DNA of 64,000 bases, taken from contig NZ_NEGJ01000002.1 in NCBI RefSeq assembly GCF_002135415.1, positions 62,001 through 126,000 on the forward strand, written 5' to 3'. Within the stretch, counting starts at the first letter, position 1; each line of letters begins with the position of its first letter. Positions 36,848 to 45,805 of this stretch are shown piece by piece. The position numbers were made by a program, and so were the translations under genes. Source of the DNA: Acinetobacter sp. ANC 3832. GTDB lineage: Bacteria > Pseudomonadota > Gammaproteobacteria > Pseudomonadales > Moraxellaceae. The notes under the pieces are model-generated. The model worked only from the letters and a program-made list of their open reading frames with translations, did not search any database and was not told the DNA's origin.

Positions 36848-37861
36848 ATGCTTGAAGCCTTTTACGCCACAGAGCGCGGTAGCTTAGAAGACGCTACTAT
36901 CAATGGAGGATTCGATCTACACCCAGAATTGGTGTGGGTTGACTTAATTGCTCCCTCGCAAGAAGAACAAGAATGGGTACTTGAAGCCTATGAACAAAAT
37001 CTTCCGACTTTAAAATCGCTAGAAGACATCTCCTCATCTGCCCGATTTTACCGTGATGATGATGGTATTTTACATATTAGCACCTACTTTTTAACAAAAA
37101 ATAAAAACTATCAAGTAGAAGCCGACCCCGACGATTCATCAAATATGCTTGCAACCGTACAAACCGTTGCTTTTATTTTACATAAAGATCGCTTATTTAC
37201 TTTGCGTGGCGAAAAACTCGTTGCATTTAGAGCATTTAGAGCACGTGCACGACGTAATGATTATGATATCGACTACAAAGATCCAACTTGGATTTTATTG
37301 GGCTTACTTGAAGCAAAACTAGATGAACTTGCGGATATCTTGGAAGATATCCACAAAGACCTCGAAACATATTCAACTGAAGTCCTGAATGTGCGACATC
37401 GTGAACAAATTCTTGATCTTGACGACATGATTACGCGACTTGCACAAAAGGAAGATGTTTTAGGTAAAGCTCAACTGTGTCTCATCGATTTAAGGCGTGT
37501 ACTTACCTTCTTATCACGCCCACGTGCTTTGGGTAGTCATATCTATGATGCAGACATTCGCGAGTTAAGTGAAGATGTACGCTCACTGGTAGAACACGAT
37601 GCATTCTTATTTCAAAAAGTCCGATTCTTACTGGATACAACGTCAGGCTTTATTAACACTGAACAGAATGACACGATTCGTCGATTCTCCATTTTACCCA
37701 GCATGCTTGCACCACCGATGTTGATTGCCAGTATTTATGGGATGAATACGGAAATTTTACCTTTTGCACATGGCAAAACTAGCTTTATTGTTGTGATTTC
37801 AATACTCATCGCTTTCTTTGTTGGACCACTGATTTACTTTAGATGGAAAAAATGGATTTGA
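36848..37861 (+). CDS. corA: Magnesium/cobalt transporter CorA
   Basis: Pentameric divalent-cation channel of the inner membrane, 337 residues. A large N-terminal cytosolic domain with a long helix (about 160-265) is followed by two C-terminal membrane helices; the selectivity-filter YGMN lies at about 297-300 at the end of the first. The last residues (RWKKWI) are basic and cytosolic, as in the family. It is monocistronic, on the opposite strand from the Mla genes it meets at the terminator. Confidence 0.93.
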   Translation: MLEAFYATERGSLEDATINGGFDLHPELVWVDLIAPSQEEQEWVLEAYEQNLPTLKSLEDISSSARFYRDDDGILHISTYFLTKNKNYQVEADPDDSSNMLATVQTVAFILHKDRLFTLRGEKLVAFRAFRARARRNDYDIDYKDPTWILLGLLEAKLDELADILEDIHKDLETYSTEVLNVRHREQILDLDDMITRLAQKEDVLGKAQLCLIDLRRVLTFLSRPRALGSHIYDADIRELSEDVRSLVEHDAFLFQKVRFLLDTTSGFINTEQNDTIRRFSILPSMLAPPMLIASIYGMNTEILPFAHGKTSFIVVISILIAFFVGPLIYFRWKKWI

Positions 37862-37987
37862 ACAAGCGTTGAAGTACCGCTTCAAAGCGAAGCGCAAGCA
37901 ATACACAGTCTGTGGAAAAGTTTGGATATTTTTCTTTTCCCACACTAAATTAATGCTGAGATTACCCCACTTTTTTTTCTTCAAAAT

Positions 37988-38013
37988 AAAAAAGCACCTT
38001 ACGGTGCTTTTTT
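37988..38013. terminator. Bidirectional terminator between corA and the mla operon
   Basis: 11-bp stem AAAAAAGCACC/GGTGCTTTTTT with a 4-base loop; functional in both directions for the converging units. Confidence 0.92.
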
Positions 38014-38025
38014 ATTTCTACAAAA

Positions 38026-38313
38026 TTAACTGATATTTAAATCATCTTGTAGATGACAAGATTGGATAATTTTCATCATTTTCTCAGGCACATTTGTTAA
38101 ATGTAAGCCTTTTGATTTTGGGGTTTGGCGCAACCATTGCACCAATACAGCCAAAGCCAAAGTATTTCCATGCTCAAGCTGTGCCAAATTCACTGTGACT
38201 GGAAAAACATTCTGATGTTGAATCAATGCTAGACCTTGACTATAAATAGTGCCAGCATTTTTAAAACCAATTTTTCCAGAAACACATAGTTCCTGATTTT
38301 TTAACTCTATCAC
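38026..38313 (-). CDS. mlaB: STAS-domain protein MlaB
   Basis: 95-residue cytoplasmic STAS protein that binds and stabilises the MlaF ATPase. The STAS core has GNTLALAVLVQWLR (about 49-62). Sequence alone is weakly specific; the call rests mainly on its place as last gene of mlaFEDCB, 17 bases after mlaC. Confidence 0.88.
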   Translation of the reverse strand: MIELKNQELCVSGKIGFKNAGTIYSQGLALIQHQNVFPVTVNLAQLEHGNTLALAVLVQWLRQTPKSKGLHLTNVPEKMMKIIQSCHLQDDLNIS

Positions 38314-38330
38314 CCGACACCTATCTTTAT

Positions 38331-38966
38331 TTATTTTTTAACAGCTGCGTCAGCATCTGGTTGGAATGTCGCAATTGCTTTATCTAAATTACCACCATTA
38401 CGTTTTACGTTAGCAGCAAACTGATTACGGAATTGCAAACCTAGATCAATACCAGAAACATTGATATTACGAATTTTCCATTGTGTGCCTTTGTCTACCA
38501 ATTGGAAAGACACAGGAATTTTTTCACCATTATTACTAAAATCAAGTGTCACAACTGGAAACTGACTATCTGTTGCTTTATACGGGCGCATTGAATAATT
38601 TTGATTACTATATTTCGCAAAAGCAGAACCATAGTTTTCAATTAACGTTTCACGGAAATTTTGTTCAAACTGTGCACGTTGCGCTGCTGTACTATTTTGA
38701 TTGGTCGCATAAGTTCCAAGCACAATACGTGTGAATGATTGTGAGTCAACAAATGGGTCTAAATTTTGACGAACAATCGCTTTAACCGCTGCTGGGTTAT
38801 TTTGCAATTTATTATGATCTGCTTTTAAGCGTGTAATTAAGCCATCTGCAACACGTTTAATAAATGCTGGTGGTGCTTCTGCTGGTGCAGCAAAAGCTGT
38901 ACCTGCTAGCATTGTTGCTAATACACTTGCAGTCAAAGTTTGTTTTAATAACATATTCATTTTCAA
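38331..38966 (-). CDS. mlaC: Periplasmic phospholipid carrier MlaC
   Basis: 211 residues with a signal peptide (MKMNMLLKQTLTASVLATML ... cleaved after AFA at about residue 26). The mature part matches the MlaC/Ttg2D family: FIKRVADGLITRLK, IVRQNLDPFVDSQSF, and IRNINVSGIDLGLQFRNQF. It ferries phospholipid between the outer-membrane MlaA complex and MlaFEDB. Confidence 0.94.
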   Translation of the reverse strand: MKMNMLLKQTLTASVLATMLAGTAFAAPAEAPPAFIKRVADGLITRLKADHNKLQNNPAAVKAIVRQNLDPFVDSQSFTRIVLGTYATNQNSTAAQRAQFEQNFRETLIENYGSAFAKYSNQNYSMRPYKATDSQFPVVTLDFSNNGEKIPVSFQLVDKGTQWKIRNINVSGIDLGLQFRNQFAANVKRNGGNLDKAIATFQPDADAAVKK

Positions 38967-38980
38967 TAACTCCTCTAATG

Positions 38981-39655
38981 CTATTCAGCAAATGATGTTT
39001 GGGCATCTGTAGTTTCAGGTGTAGTAGCATCTTTCGAATCTGTTGTACCACCTACAGATTTCCCTGCACCACCAGTAATAAATTTAGTAATTAAATCTTC
39101 AAGATCCATTGTGCCTTGAGTATTTGAGATACGGCCACCACGTTTAAGGAAATTCAATCCGCCACCAGGTACAACTTTCAAATATTTCTCGCCCAATAAA
39201 CCATTAGTTGCAACCATAATGTAAGCATCTTCATCAATACTGGTGATGGATTTCATGTTAGCTAACAGTTGCTGTTCCATAGTTTTTTGTTGCGCAGGAT
39301 CAGCAGACTTATAATCTGAGCTGTAATGCAATTCATCTAAAGCATTTTGTTCAACAGTTTTTAATTGTGCTGCATTAAATGTGGTTAATTGACCATCCAA
39401 ATCAAACGTAACCGTCGCTAAACGGGTGACAGGGTCTAAACTAATCGATTCAACTTCACCAATTTTAACACCGCTCATACTGACTTTTGCTTTCGGTTTT
39501 AAGCCATTCACATTGTCAAAAGTCGCTGTCATGCTATAGCTGTCTTTTAAATTTGTACCGACTAAACCACTCACTTTCATTGCAATAAAAAATAATGCAA
39601 TACCAAAGATAACGACAAATATACCTACGGCCAATTCACTTGCACGTGATTTCAT
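38981..39655 (-). CDS. mlaD: MCE-domain lipid-binding protein MlaD
   Basis: 224 residues: one N-terminal membrane helix (about 8-30) and a periplasmic MCE domain (about 40-160) that forms a hexameric ring. Compared with E. coli MlaD there is an extra stretch of roughly 45 residues between TVTFDLDGQ and DAYIMVATNGLLGE (about 90-140), mostly polar and helical in look. I recall such an insert as a feature of Acinetobacter MlaD. A Thr/Asp-rich tail follows from about 200. The ATG shares one base with the mlaE stop. Confidence 0.94.
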   Translation of the reverse strand: MKSRASELAVGIFVVIFGIALFFIAMKVSGLVGTNLKDSYSMTATFDNVNGLKPKAKVSMSGVKIGEVESISLDPVTRLATVTFDLDGQLTTFNAAQLKTVEQNALDELHYSSDYKSADPAQQKTMEQQLLANMKSITSIDEDAYIMVATNGLLGEKYLKVVPGGGLNFLKRGGRISNTQGTMDLEDLITKFITGGAGKSVGGTTDSKDATTPETTDAQTSFAE

Positions 39656-40434
39656 TAAACACCTCCAAACATGACCGCAGTCAACACAAAATCAAAACCT
39701 AAAACACAGAGTGATGAATAAACGACTGTACGTGTTGTAGATGTCGCAATACCTTCAGATGTCGGCTCACATGCATAACCCTGATACACAGCAATCCAAG
39801 TACAAATCAAAGCAAATACAAAACTTTTAATAATCGTACCATTCAAAACATCTTTATAAAAATCAACGCTATTCAGTATGCCGCCCCAATAAGAGCCTTC
39901 ATCGGCACCTAAAAAGTCAACACCCACCATTTTACCGCCCATCACACCAATGGCAGCAAAAATAACAGATAACATCGGTAAACTAATAATTCCTGCCCAT
40001 AAACGCGGTGAAACCACACGTTTTAATGGATCAACCCCAATCATTTCCATACTGGAAAGTTGTTCTGTTGCTTTCATTAAGCCAATTTCAGCTGTTAATG
40101 CTGAACCCGCACGACCAGCAAATAATAATGCAGCGACTACAGGTGCCAATTCGCGGAATAATGTTAAGGATACCGCTGTTCCCAACATCGCTTCACTGCC
40201 GAAATTGACTAGAATGCTATACATCTGTAAACCAAGTACGGCACCGATGAATAAACCAGATACAGAAATAATAAGCAGTGATAAAACACCTACTCGATAC
40301 ATCTGATAAATAAATAACTTCACACCCAATAGTGTTGGTATTGAGCATAAAATTCGTAACAACATTAAAGCTGCTACACCAATGCCTTCAACACGTTCAA
40401 TTACGCGTCTACCTAATAAGGCAATTGCATTCAT
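39655..40434 (-). CDS. mlaE: ABC transporter permease MlaE
   Basis: Inner-membrane permease of the phospholipid ABC complex, 259 residues with about five or six helices. MlaE-family segments GAVLGLQMYSILVNFGSEAMLG and GRAGSALTAEIGLMKATEQ are clear. The start overlaps the mlaF stop by four bases, indicating coupling. Confidence 0.95.
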   Translation of the reverse strand: MNAIALLGRRVIERVEGIGVAALMLLRILCSIPTLLGVKLFIYQMYRVGVLSLLIISVSGLFIGAVLGLQMYSILVNFGSEAMLGTAVSLTLFRELAPVVAALLFAGRAGSALTAEIGLMKATEQLSSMEMIGVDPLKRVVSPRLWAGIISLPMLSVIFAAIGVMGGKMVGVDFLGADEGSYWGGILNSVDFYKDVLNGTIIKSFVFALICTWIAVYQGYACEPTSEGIATSTTRTVVYSSLCVLGFDFVLTAVMFGGV

Positions 40435-41249
40435 GAACGCACCTCATTATCTAAATAGGCTTTATGGCTAAACTGATAATCTACAGGACCTTCCATAGAA
40501 CCTGTCAAAAACTGTTGCACAAAAGGTGAAGCATGTACACGCAACTCATTCGGCGTACCTTCGCCCTGAACCTTACCTTCTGCGACCACATAAATATAAT
40601 CAGCAATAGAAAGCGTTTCAGACACATCATGCGAGACAATGATAGAAGTTAAATCCAAAGCATCACGTAAAGAACGAATTAAACGCGTTAGCACACCCAT
40701 CACAATTGGATCTTGTCCAGCAAAGGGTTCATCATACATGATCAAATCTGGATCAAGCGCAATTGCACGAGCCAATGCCACACGACGATTCATACCACCT
40801 GATAATTCAGCAGGCATCAATTGTTCTGCACCACGTAAACCCACAGATTCTAATTTTAATGCCACTAATTCTGCGATTAAGTTTTCAGGGAGTTTGGTAT
40901 GTGCCCGAATTGGAAATGCGACATTTTCATAGACTGGCATATCTGTAAATAATGCACCACTTTGAAATAACATCCCCATTCGAGCGCGTGCAGCGAACAA
41001 TTCTGAACGCGACATACTCGCAATATTTGTACCATCTAATAAGACTTCACCGTGATCTGGTGTCAATTGCCCACCAATCAATCGAAGCAATGTAGTTTTT
41101 CCTGTCCCAGATGGCCCCATAATTGCGGTAATTTGTCCACGACGAATTTTTAAATTAACATTATCATAAATGACACGTTCACCACGGTTAAAGCTTAAAT
41201 TTCTAACTTCAATTAAAGCTTGACCATCGGGAAGCGTTTGATTATTCAT
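40431..41249 (-). CDS. mlaF: ABC transporter ATPase MlaF
   Basis: 272 residues from the ATG at 41249 (AGGAA eight bases upstream; the frame extends 26 codons further without a ribosome site). Walker A GPSGTGKT (45-52), signature LSGGMNRRVALARA, Walker B LIMYDEPF and switch His in IIVSHD are all present. It heads the operon and energises retrograde phospholipid transport with MlaE, MlaD and MlaB. Confidence 0.95.
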   Translation of the reverse strand: MNNQTLPDGQALIEVRNLSFNRGERVIYDNVNLKIRRGQITAIMGPSGTGKTTLLRLIGGQLTPDHGEVLLDGTNIASMSRSELFAARARMGMLFQSGALFTDMPVYENVAFPIRAHTKLPENLIAELVALKLESVGLRGAEQLMPAELSGGMNRRVALARAIALDPDLIMYDEPFAGQDPIVMGVLTRLIRSLRDALDLTSIIVSHDVSETLSIADYIYVVAEGKVQGEGTPNELRVHASPFVQQFLTGSMEGPVDYQFSHKAYLDNEVRS

Positions 41250-41626
41250 ATGAACATTTCCTGCATTTTTCAGCTCGACTACTATACTCCGAACCCACTG
41301 AAATTTGTTGTTATAAAAGGATAACAAATCGCGAACTATTGTATCATTTTTATGCAGAAAAACTGTTTGTTATTATTTTATTGATTTTAAATTGATATAC
41401 TTATTTTTATTAGGCACAGCTATTTATTTGTTTAAGACAACATACTGTAAGCAAAATAAGTAATATTTGAGATTAATAAAACTGAAAAAAGATAAAACAT
41501 AATAGCTCCAAAATTGGCGTCCCCACACATTTGCAACGAATTTTTATTATCCATAATTATCTTTTTATATCCAAACCATGACAAAGTATACACTTTTATT
41601 TAATAAGTGCAAATATTTTGGACAAT
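41250..41626. other. AT-rich gap upstream of mlaF
   Basis: About 377 bases with no supportable gene. On the minus strand GATACAAT near 41338-41345 could serve as the -10 of the mla promoter, but the -35 is poor. Nothing else stands out. Confidence 0.5.
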
Positions 41627-41654
41627 AAAAAACCAGTCCGAAGACTGGTTTTTT
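41627..41654 (-). terminator. Terminator of the DEAD-box helicase gene
   Basis: 12-bp stem AAAAAACCAGTC/GACTGGTTTTTT with a CGAA/TTCG tetraloop, 20 bases past the stop. Confidence 0.92.
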
Positions 41655-41673
41655 ATATCGATAAATCTAACGA

Positions 41674-43626
41674 TTAGTCGTTAAATTTACGACGTGGACG
41701 ATCTTCACCACCTTCACGGCGTGGACGATCTGAATTAAATTCACGTTTAGGGCGATCTTCACCACCGAAAGTACGTTTTGGACGGTCATCACCAAACGCT
41801 GGACGTGCTGGACGATCACCGAAATCACGCTTAGGACGATCATCGAAAGAACGTTGTGGACGATCACCAAAACCGCCTTCACGACGTGGAGCTGGACGAT
41901 CACCAAAATCACGTTTTGGACGGTCATCAAACGAACGTTGTGGACGATCACCACTTGGTTTGTAATCTACACGGTTACCACGGTTGTCATCAGCCGAACG
42001 TGGTTTGTCACCAAACGCTGGACGTGCTGGACGATCACCGAAATCACGCTTAGGACGATCATCGAAAGAACGTTGTGGACGATCACCAAAACCGCCTTCA
42101 CGACGTGGAGCTGGACGATCACCGAAATCACGTTTTGGACGGTCATCAAACGAACGTTGTGGACGATCACCAAAACCGCCTTCACGACGTGGAGCTGGAC
42201 GATCACCGAAATCACGCTTAGGACGATCATCACCACCAAATGCAGGACGCGCTGGACGATCACCATAATCACGCTTAGGACGATCATCACCGCCTTCACG
42301 ACGTTTAAAGCTGCTTTCGCCACCGAAGCTACGACCACCGCCATCACGACCACGACCGCCATCACGACCACCGCCGAAACCGCCACGACCGCCATCACGA
42401 CCACGACCGCCGCCATCACGACCACGACCGCCACCATCACGACTACCGCGTGCAGGAGGTGGAGAAGGCTCAAGACCTTCGATTTCAGAAACGTTTAAAC
42501 GCGCTTCTAAATATTCTTCTAATGCACGAATTTTACCGCGTTCACGGTAAGTCGCTAATGTAATTGCTTTACCAGTACGACCTGCACGACCTGTACGACC
42601 GATACGATGTACATAATCTTCGTTCTTCATTGGAAGACCAAAGTTAATTACGTGTGAAATTGTTGGTACGTCAAGACCACGAGCTGCTACATCTGTTGCA
42701 ACTAGGATTTTTGCACGACCTTCACGGATACTGCGTAAACGACGGTTACGTACAGTTTGTGGCATAGCACCATGAAGCGCTACAACTGAAAGACCTGCTT
42801 CTGCAAGCTCTTCAGCAAGCATATCGGTGTCTTCTTGAGTTGAAGCAAAAACAACTGCCTGATCTACATCATCAGCACTTAACCAATGCGTAAGCAATTT
42901 TTTCTTATGCTCAAAGCCATCAGTCCAATGTAAAGTCTGTGTAATATCAGTATTTGTAGAATGACCTGTTTCAATTGCGATACGTACAGGATCTTTCATC
43001 ATGCGTTCAGCAAGACTAATAATACGTGGTGCAAATGTTGCAGAGAACATTAATGTTTGTTTACGATTTAAAGCCAAATCGCTGATTGCTTCTAGGTCTT
43101 CAGAGAAACCTAGATCAAGCATACGGTCAGCTTCATCGACAATTAAAGCATCAACTAAATCAAGTTTAATTTGACGACGGTTTACAAGATCAAGTAAACG
43201 ACCTGGAGTCGCTACTACAACTTGTGCACCTTTTAATTGCTGGATTTGTTTACCAAAAGGCATACCACCCATGATTGCAGCAACACGAACACCTTTCATG
43301 TGACGTACAAGTGCGATTGCATCTTGACATACTTGCTGTGCAAGTTCACGAGTAGGTGAAATCACCAAAATATTTGGCTGAGTAACCGCTTTCATGCGAT
43401 CTTTAAATGAGTTTAGCGTGTCTTCACCCGCTAAAGCATTTAATGTAGGAAGTAAAAATGCAGCAGTTTTACCAGAACCAGTTTGGCTTGATACGAGAAG
43501 GTCTTTACCTTCCATAGCTGCAGGAATCGCTTGTTCTTGTACTGTTGTAGGTGCAGTAAAACCTAGGCTTTCAAGGGCCTTTTGAAGAGATTCGTCTAAA
43601 GAAAAGTCAGCAAAAGTTTTGCTCAT
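41674..43626 (-). CDS. DEAD-box RNA helicase with Arg/Gly/Asp-rich repeat tail
   Basis: 650 residues from the ATG at 43626 (MSKTFADFSLDESL); a GTG four codons upstream is the alternative. The helicase core (about 1-380) has the Q motif, SSQTGSGKT (motif I), PTRELAQQ (Ia), DEAD (II), SAT (III) and HRIGRTGRAG (VI). It resembles RhlE/CsdA-type helicases for rRNA maturation or cold growth. From about residue 395 the tail is RGG-like (GGRGRDGG repeats) and then repeats of DRPKRDFGDRPAP and FGDRPQRSFDDRP. Such basic disordered tails bind RNA and can drive condensation. The gene has its own promoter and long leader. Confidence 0.9.
   Translation of the reverse strand: MSKTFADFSLDESLQKALESLGFTAPTTVQEQAIPAAMEGKDLLVSSQTGSGKTAAFLLPTLNALAGEDTLNSFKDRMKAVTQPNILVISPTRELAQQVCQDAIALVRHMKGVRVAAIMGGMPFGKQIQQLKGAQVVVATPGRLLDLVNRRQIKLDLVDALIVDEADRMLDLGFSEDLEAISDLALNRKQTLMFSATFAPRIISLAERMMKDPVRIAIETGHSTNTDITQTLHWTDGFEHKKKLLTHWLSADDVDQAVVFASTQEDTDMLAEELAEAGLSVVALHGAMPQTVRNRRLRSIREGRAKILVATDVAARGLDVPTISHVINFGLPMKNEDYVHRIGRTGRAGRTGKAITLATYRERGKIRALEEYLEARLNVSEIEGLEPSPPPARGSRDGGGRGRDGGGRGRDGGRGGFGGGRDGGRGRDGGGRSFGGESSFKRREGGDDRPKRDYGDRPARPAFGGDDRPKRDFGDRPAPRREGGFGDRPQRSFDDRPKRDFGDRPAPRREGGFGDRPQRSFDDRPKRDFGDRPARPAFGDKPRSADDNRGNRVDYKPSGDRPQRSFDDRPKRDFGDRPAPRREGGFGDRPQRSFDDRPKRDFGDRPARPAFGDDRPKRTFGGEDRPKREFNSDRPRREGGEDRPRRKFND
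41790..42275 (-). repeat. In-frame tandem repeats in the DEAD-box tail
   Basis: A coding unit for FGDRPQRSFDDRPKRDFGDR followed by PAPRREGG (about 84-90 bases) occurs about three times nearly identically, with diverged copies between. High DNA identity between units suggests recent duplication or gene conversion, so copy number may vary between strains. Confidence 0.8.
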
Positions 43627-43895
43627 AGAGGTATTCACCCTAATGTGGGTGCTCCATTAAATATATGGTCTGATGGACATCGGCAAAAAGCGGCACAGCA
43701 ATAATCGCTGAAAATATAGAATCAGCGGCGATCCGAGAACGACGATGCGTATAACGCACATTTGATAACAGCCGCAACCTGAAGGAATCGCTTAAGCGAT
43801 TGGGTGGGGCGCGAAATATTGTCCTCTCTTGGGACCGGACGCGCATACACAATATAGAAGAGAAATGTTCAGGTAATGAACGAAATTTAGTGCGT
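43627..43895 (-). promoter_or_regulatory. Long structured leader of the DEAD-box gene
   Basis: About 270 nt between the predicted transcription start and the ATG, richer in G/C than flanking intergenic DNA. Visible stems: AATCGCTTAAGCGATT (near 43788-43803), TGCGT/ACGCA, and CGCTGA/TCAGCG with a 10-base loop. An open frame through it (43640-43969) has no family likeness or ribosome site. Long leaders are typical for cold-shock or autoregulated RNA helicase mRNAs; that role is inference. Confidence 0.6.
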
Positions 43896-43901
43896 GGGCG
43901 G

Positions 43902-43929
43902 ATTATAGCAGAATTTTTAATAATGTCAC
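43902..43929 (-). promoter_or_regulatory. Promoter of the DEAD-box gene
   Basis: Minus strand -35 GTGACA (43924-43929, 5/6), 16 bases, perfect -10 TATAAT (43902-43907). Confidence 0.75.
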
Positions 43930-44226
43930 CAAGTTTTATTGTTTTTTCCTGTATATCTAGCTTATGCACTGTTTAATTAGAATATTTTATTTTTAACACA
44001 ATTGATCAATTAAATGTGCAACCTATTTTTCACCTATTAAGATATCAATGATCCAAAACAATTCTATCTAAGATATTAGTCACAGCTTCAATACAATACT
44101 CAATAATACGTATCGTGTATGAGTTTATAGTTTTTCCAGAAGGAGAAATTAAAAGACTTGATGTGAGAAACCAAATCATACGATTGATGATTTCCCTTTT
44201 TATCATATCTATTCGGATAATAAATT
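43930..44226. other. AT-rich gap with no gene seen
   Basis: About 300 bases between the DEAD-box promoter and the broken kinase-like gene. Short open frames are present but have no ribosome site or recognisable product. Confidence 0.5.
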
Positions 44227-44782
44227 TTAGGTTTCATTATCGATCAATTGAGATATTTTCATCCTTATTTTTTCAACAGTTTTATTCGGTTCATTATCTG
44301 TCAAAATTATTTCACAATTTAAATTTGAGTAAAGCTGAAACCGTTTTCTAATTTTCACCTCTTCTTTTTCCAGAGTTGTATGTAGATACTCTCTATATAT
44401 TTGTCTTTTGATAAGAATATTGACACATTCCTCTAACTCCAATGATGGCATTAAAAGAAAAGTCGGTAGATGATATTCAATTTCTTGTTTTGTTTGTATG
44501 TACTCTAAATGGGTCTGATCTGAAATAAGTCATGAATCCTAATGAGCACACAATAATACTCAATACACTATTATAAATACTTTGCTTAAGCTCTAAATAG
44601 AATTCAAAATTTCGCTTTGTCTAAGAGTGATAACCATATTTCTGTATGAACTGTGAAATATCTCCTTCAACTTGCATGAAGTATTCATCTAAAGCATAAC
44701 AATCTAATTTTAGTTGCTGGGCAAGTAGCTTCGCTGTTGTTGTTTTCCCTACTCCACCCAAACCAATAAAATGTATGATCAT
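44227..44782 (-). pseudogene. Broken P-loop kinase/ATPase-like gene
   Basis: A reading frame starts at 44782 with MIIHFIGLGGVGKTTTAKLL, a clean Walker A, and continues to an in-frame TAG at 44621-44623 after KYGYHS. The same frame then carries on (TKRNFEFYLELKQSIYNSVL) to about 44526, where one extra base (a T on the minus strand, near 44522-44526) shifts it. The second part continues SDQTHLEYIQTKQEIEYHLP ... and ends with QLIDNET at 44227. Joined, this gives a protein of about 185 residues of the small AAA/shikimate-kinase-like type. One nonsense and one frameshift mutation mean it is not functional, unless either is a sequencing error. Confidence 0.75.
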
Positions 44783-44807
44783 ACAAATCTGCCTATTCTT
44801 TTTATAA

Positions 44808-44836
44808 AAAAACCCTCACATATTCGGAGGGTTTTT
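44808..44836 (-). terminator. Terminator of suhB
   Basis: 10-bp stem AAAAACCCTC/GAGGGTTTTT, 9-base loop, T-run on the minus strand, 20 bases past the suhB stop. Confidence 0.88.
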
Positions 44837-44855
44837 ATCTAACAAATTCGTCTGC

Positions 44856-45686
44856 TTATTTAGCAGCATCGCCCCATGCAGGAACAACAGTTTGCATAAG
44901 CGGTTTTAACATTTTCATTGAACAAGCAATCACTTGACCATTTTCCATAGAATCCGCACCACCGCGTGCATCTACAACAGTACCGCCCGCTTCTTTCACA
45001 AGAAGTTCACCCGCAGCGATATCCCATGGTTTTAAACCAAGTTCAAAGTAACCATCAAAACGACCCGCAGCAACATAAGCTAAATCTAAAGCAGCAGAAC
45101 CTGAACGGCGGTATTGAGCACCCGCTTCGGTTACTTTAAGAAGCGATTCAAAATGGTTTTTTGCATAAGAAATTACTTCACCATTGCGTTTCGCACGATA
45201 AGCATGTCCAACACCCATGAATGTATTTTCAAGGCTATCTTTTACATTTACACGAATACGGCGTTGGTTCATCATGGCACCACGACCACGACTTGCAGAG
45301 AATAACTCATCTTTCACAGGGTCATAAATAACGCCGTGTTGAGTGATCCCTTTATGCTGAACAGCAATAGAAATACAAAAATGAGGGAATGCATTAATAA
45401 AGTTTAAAGTGCCATCAAGTGGATCAATTACCCAACACCAATCAGCATCGTGACCTTTACCTTCTTGTAGACCAAACTCTTCACCATGGAAGCTGTGATT
45501 TTTATAGCTTTTTTTCAGTGTATCAATCGTCAATTGTTCTAAATAGCGATCTACACGTGTAACAGGACCATCAATCCCTTTTTCTTCGACTTGTAGATCG
45601 AGTTTATGACGATTTTGATGCGCCTTTAAAAGCTCTTGACCAACTAATTGAGCCGCGCGCGCAGCCATAACCACCATAGGTTCCAT
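44856..45686 (-). CDS. suhB: Inositol-1-monophosphatase family protein SuhB
   Basis: 276 residues from the ATG at 45686 (MEPMVVMAARAAQ, the family start; the frame extends 19 codons further). The metal site is shown by GEE (68-70), WVIDPLDGTLNF (86-97) and WDIAAGELL (about 213). Mg-dependent phosphatase; in E. coli SuhB also joins the NusA-containing rRNA antitermination complex. Confidence 0.93.
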   Translation of the reverse strand: MEPMVVMAARAAQLVGQELLKAHQNRHKLDLQVEEKGIDGPVTRVDRYLEQLTIDTLKKSYKNHSFHGEEFGLQEGKGHDADWCWVIDPLDGTLNFINAFPHFCISIAVQHKGITQHGVIYDPVKDELFSASRGRGAMMNQRRIRVNVKDSLENTFMGVGHAYRAKRNGEVISYAKNHFESLLKVTEAGAQYRRSGSAALDLAYVAAGRFDGYFELGLKPWDIAAGELLVKEAGGTVVDARGGADSMENGQVIACSMKMLKPLMQTVVPAWGDAAK

Positions 45687-45805
45687 TGAACACTCACTAC
45701 AAATCTGAAGATACTGATAAAGAATAATGCATAAAAGCGCCAATATTTTAACAAATATCGGCGCTTTTAGGGAAAAAATATTTCTAAATTTTTACATCAT
45801 TGTAT

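Noticed and set aside
41790..42275. CRISPR-like regular repeats
   Set aside because: Repeats are in frame inside the DEAD-box gene with coding spacers and no leader or cas genes.
41854..42498. Thr/Ile-rich antisense frame of 214 codons and its neighbours
   Set aside because: An artefact of the repeated codons of the helicase tail read on the other strand; no start signal.
43640..43969. Open frame of 109 codons through the DEAD-box leader
   Set aside because: No ribosome site, no family likeness, overlaps the promoter and the structured leader; basic residues follow from base composition.
44115..44351. Plus-strand open frame of 78 codons
   Set aside because: It is antisense to the broken kinase-like gene, whose reading explains the sequence better.
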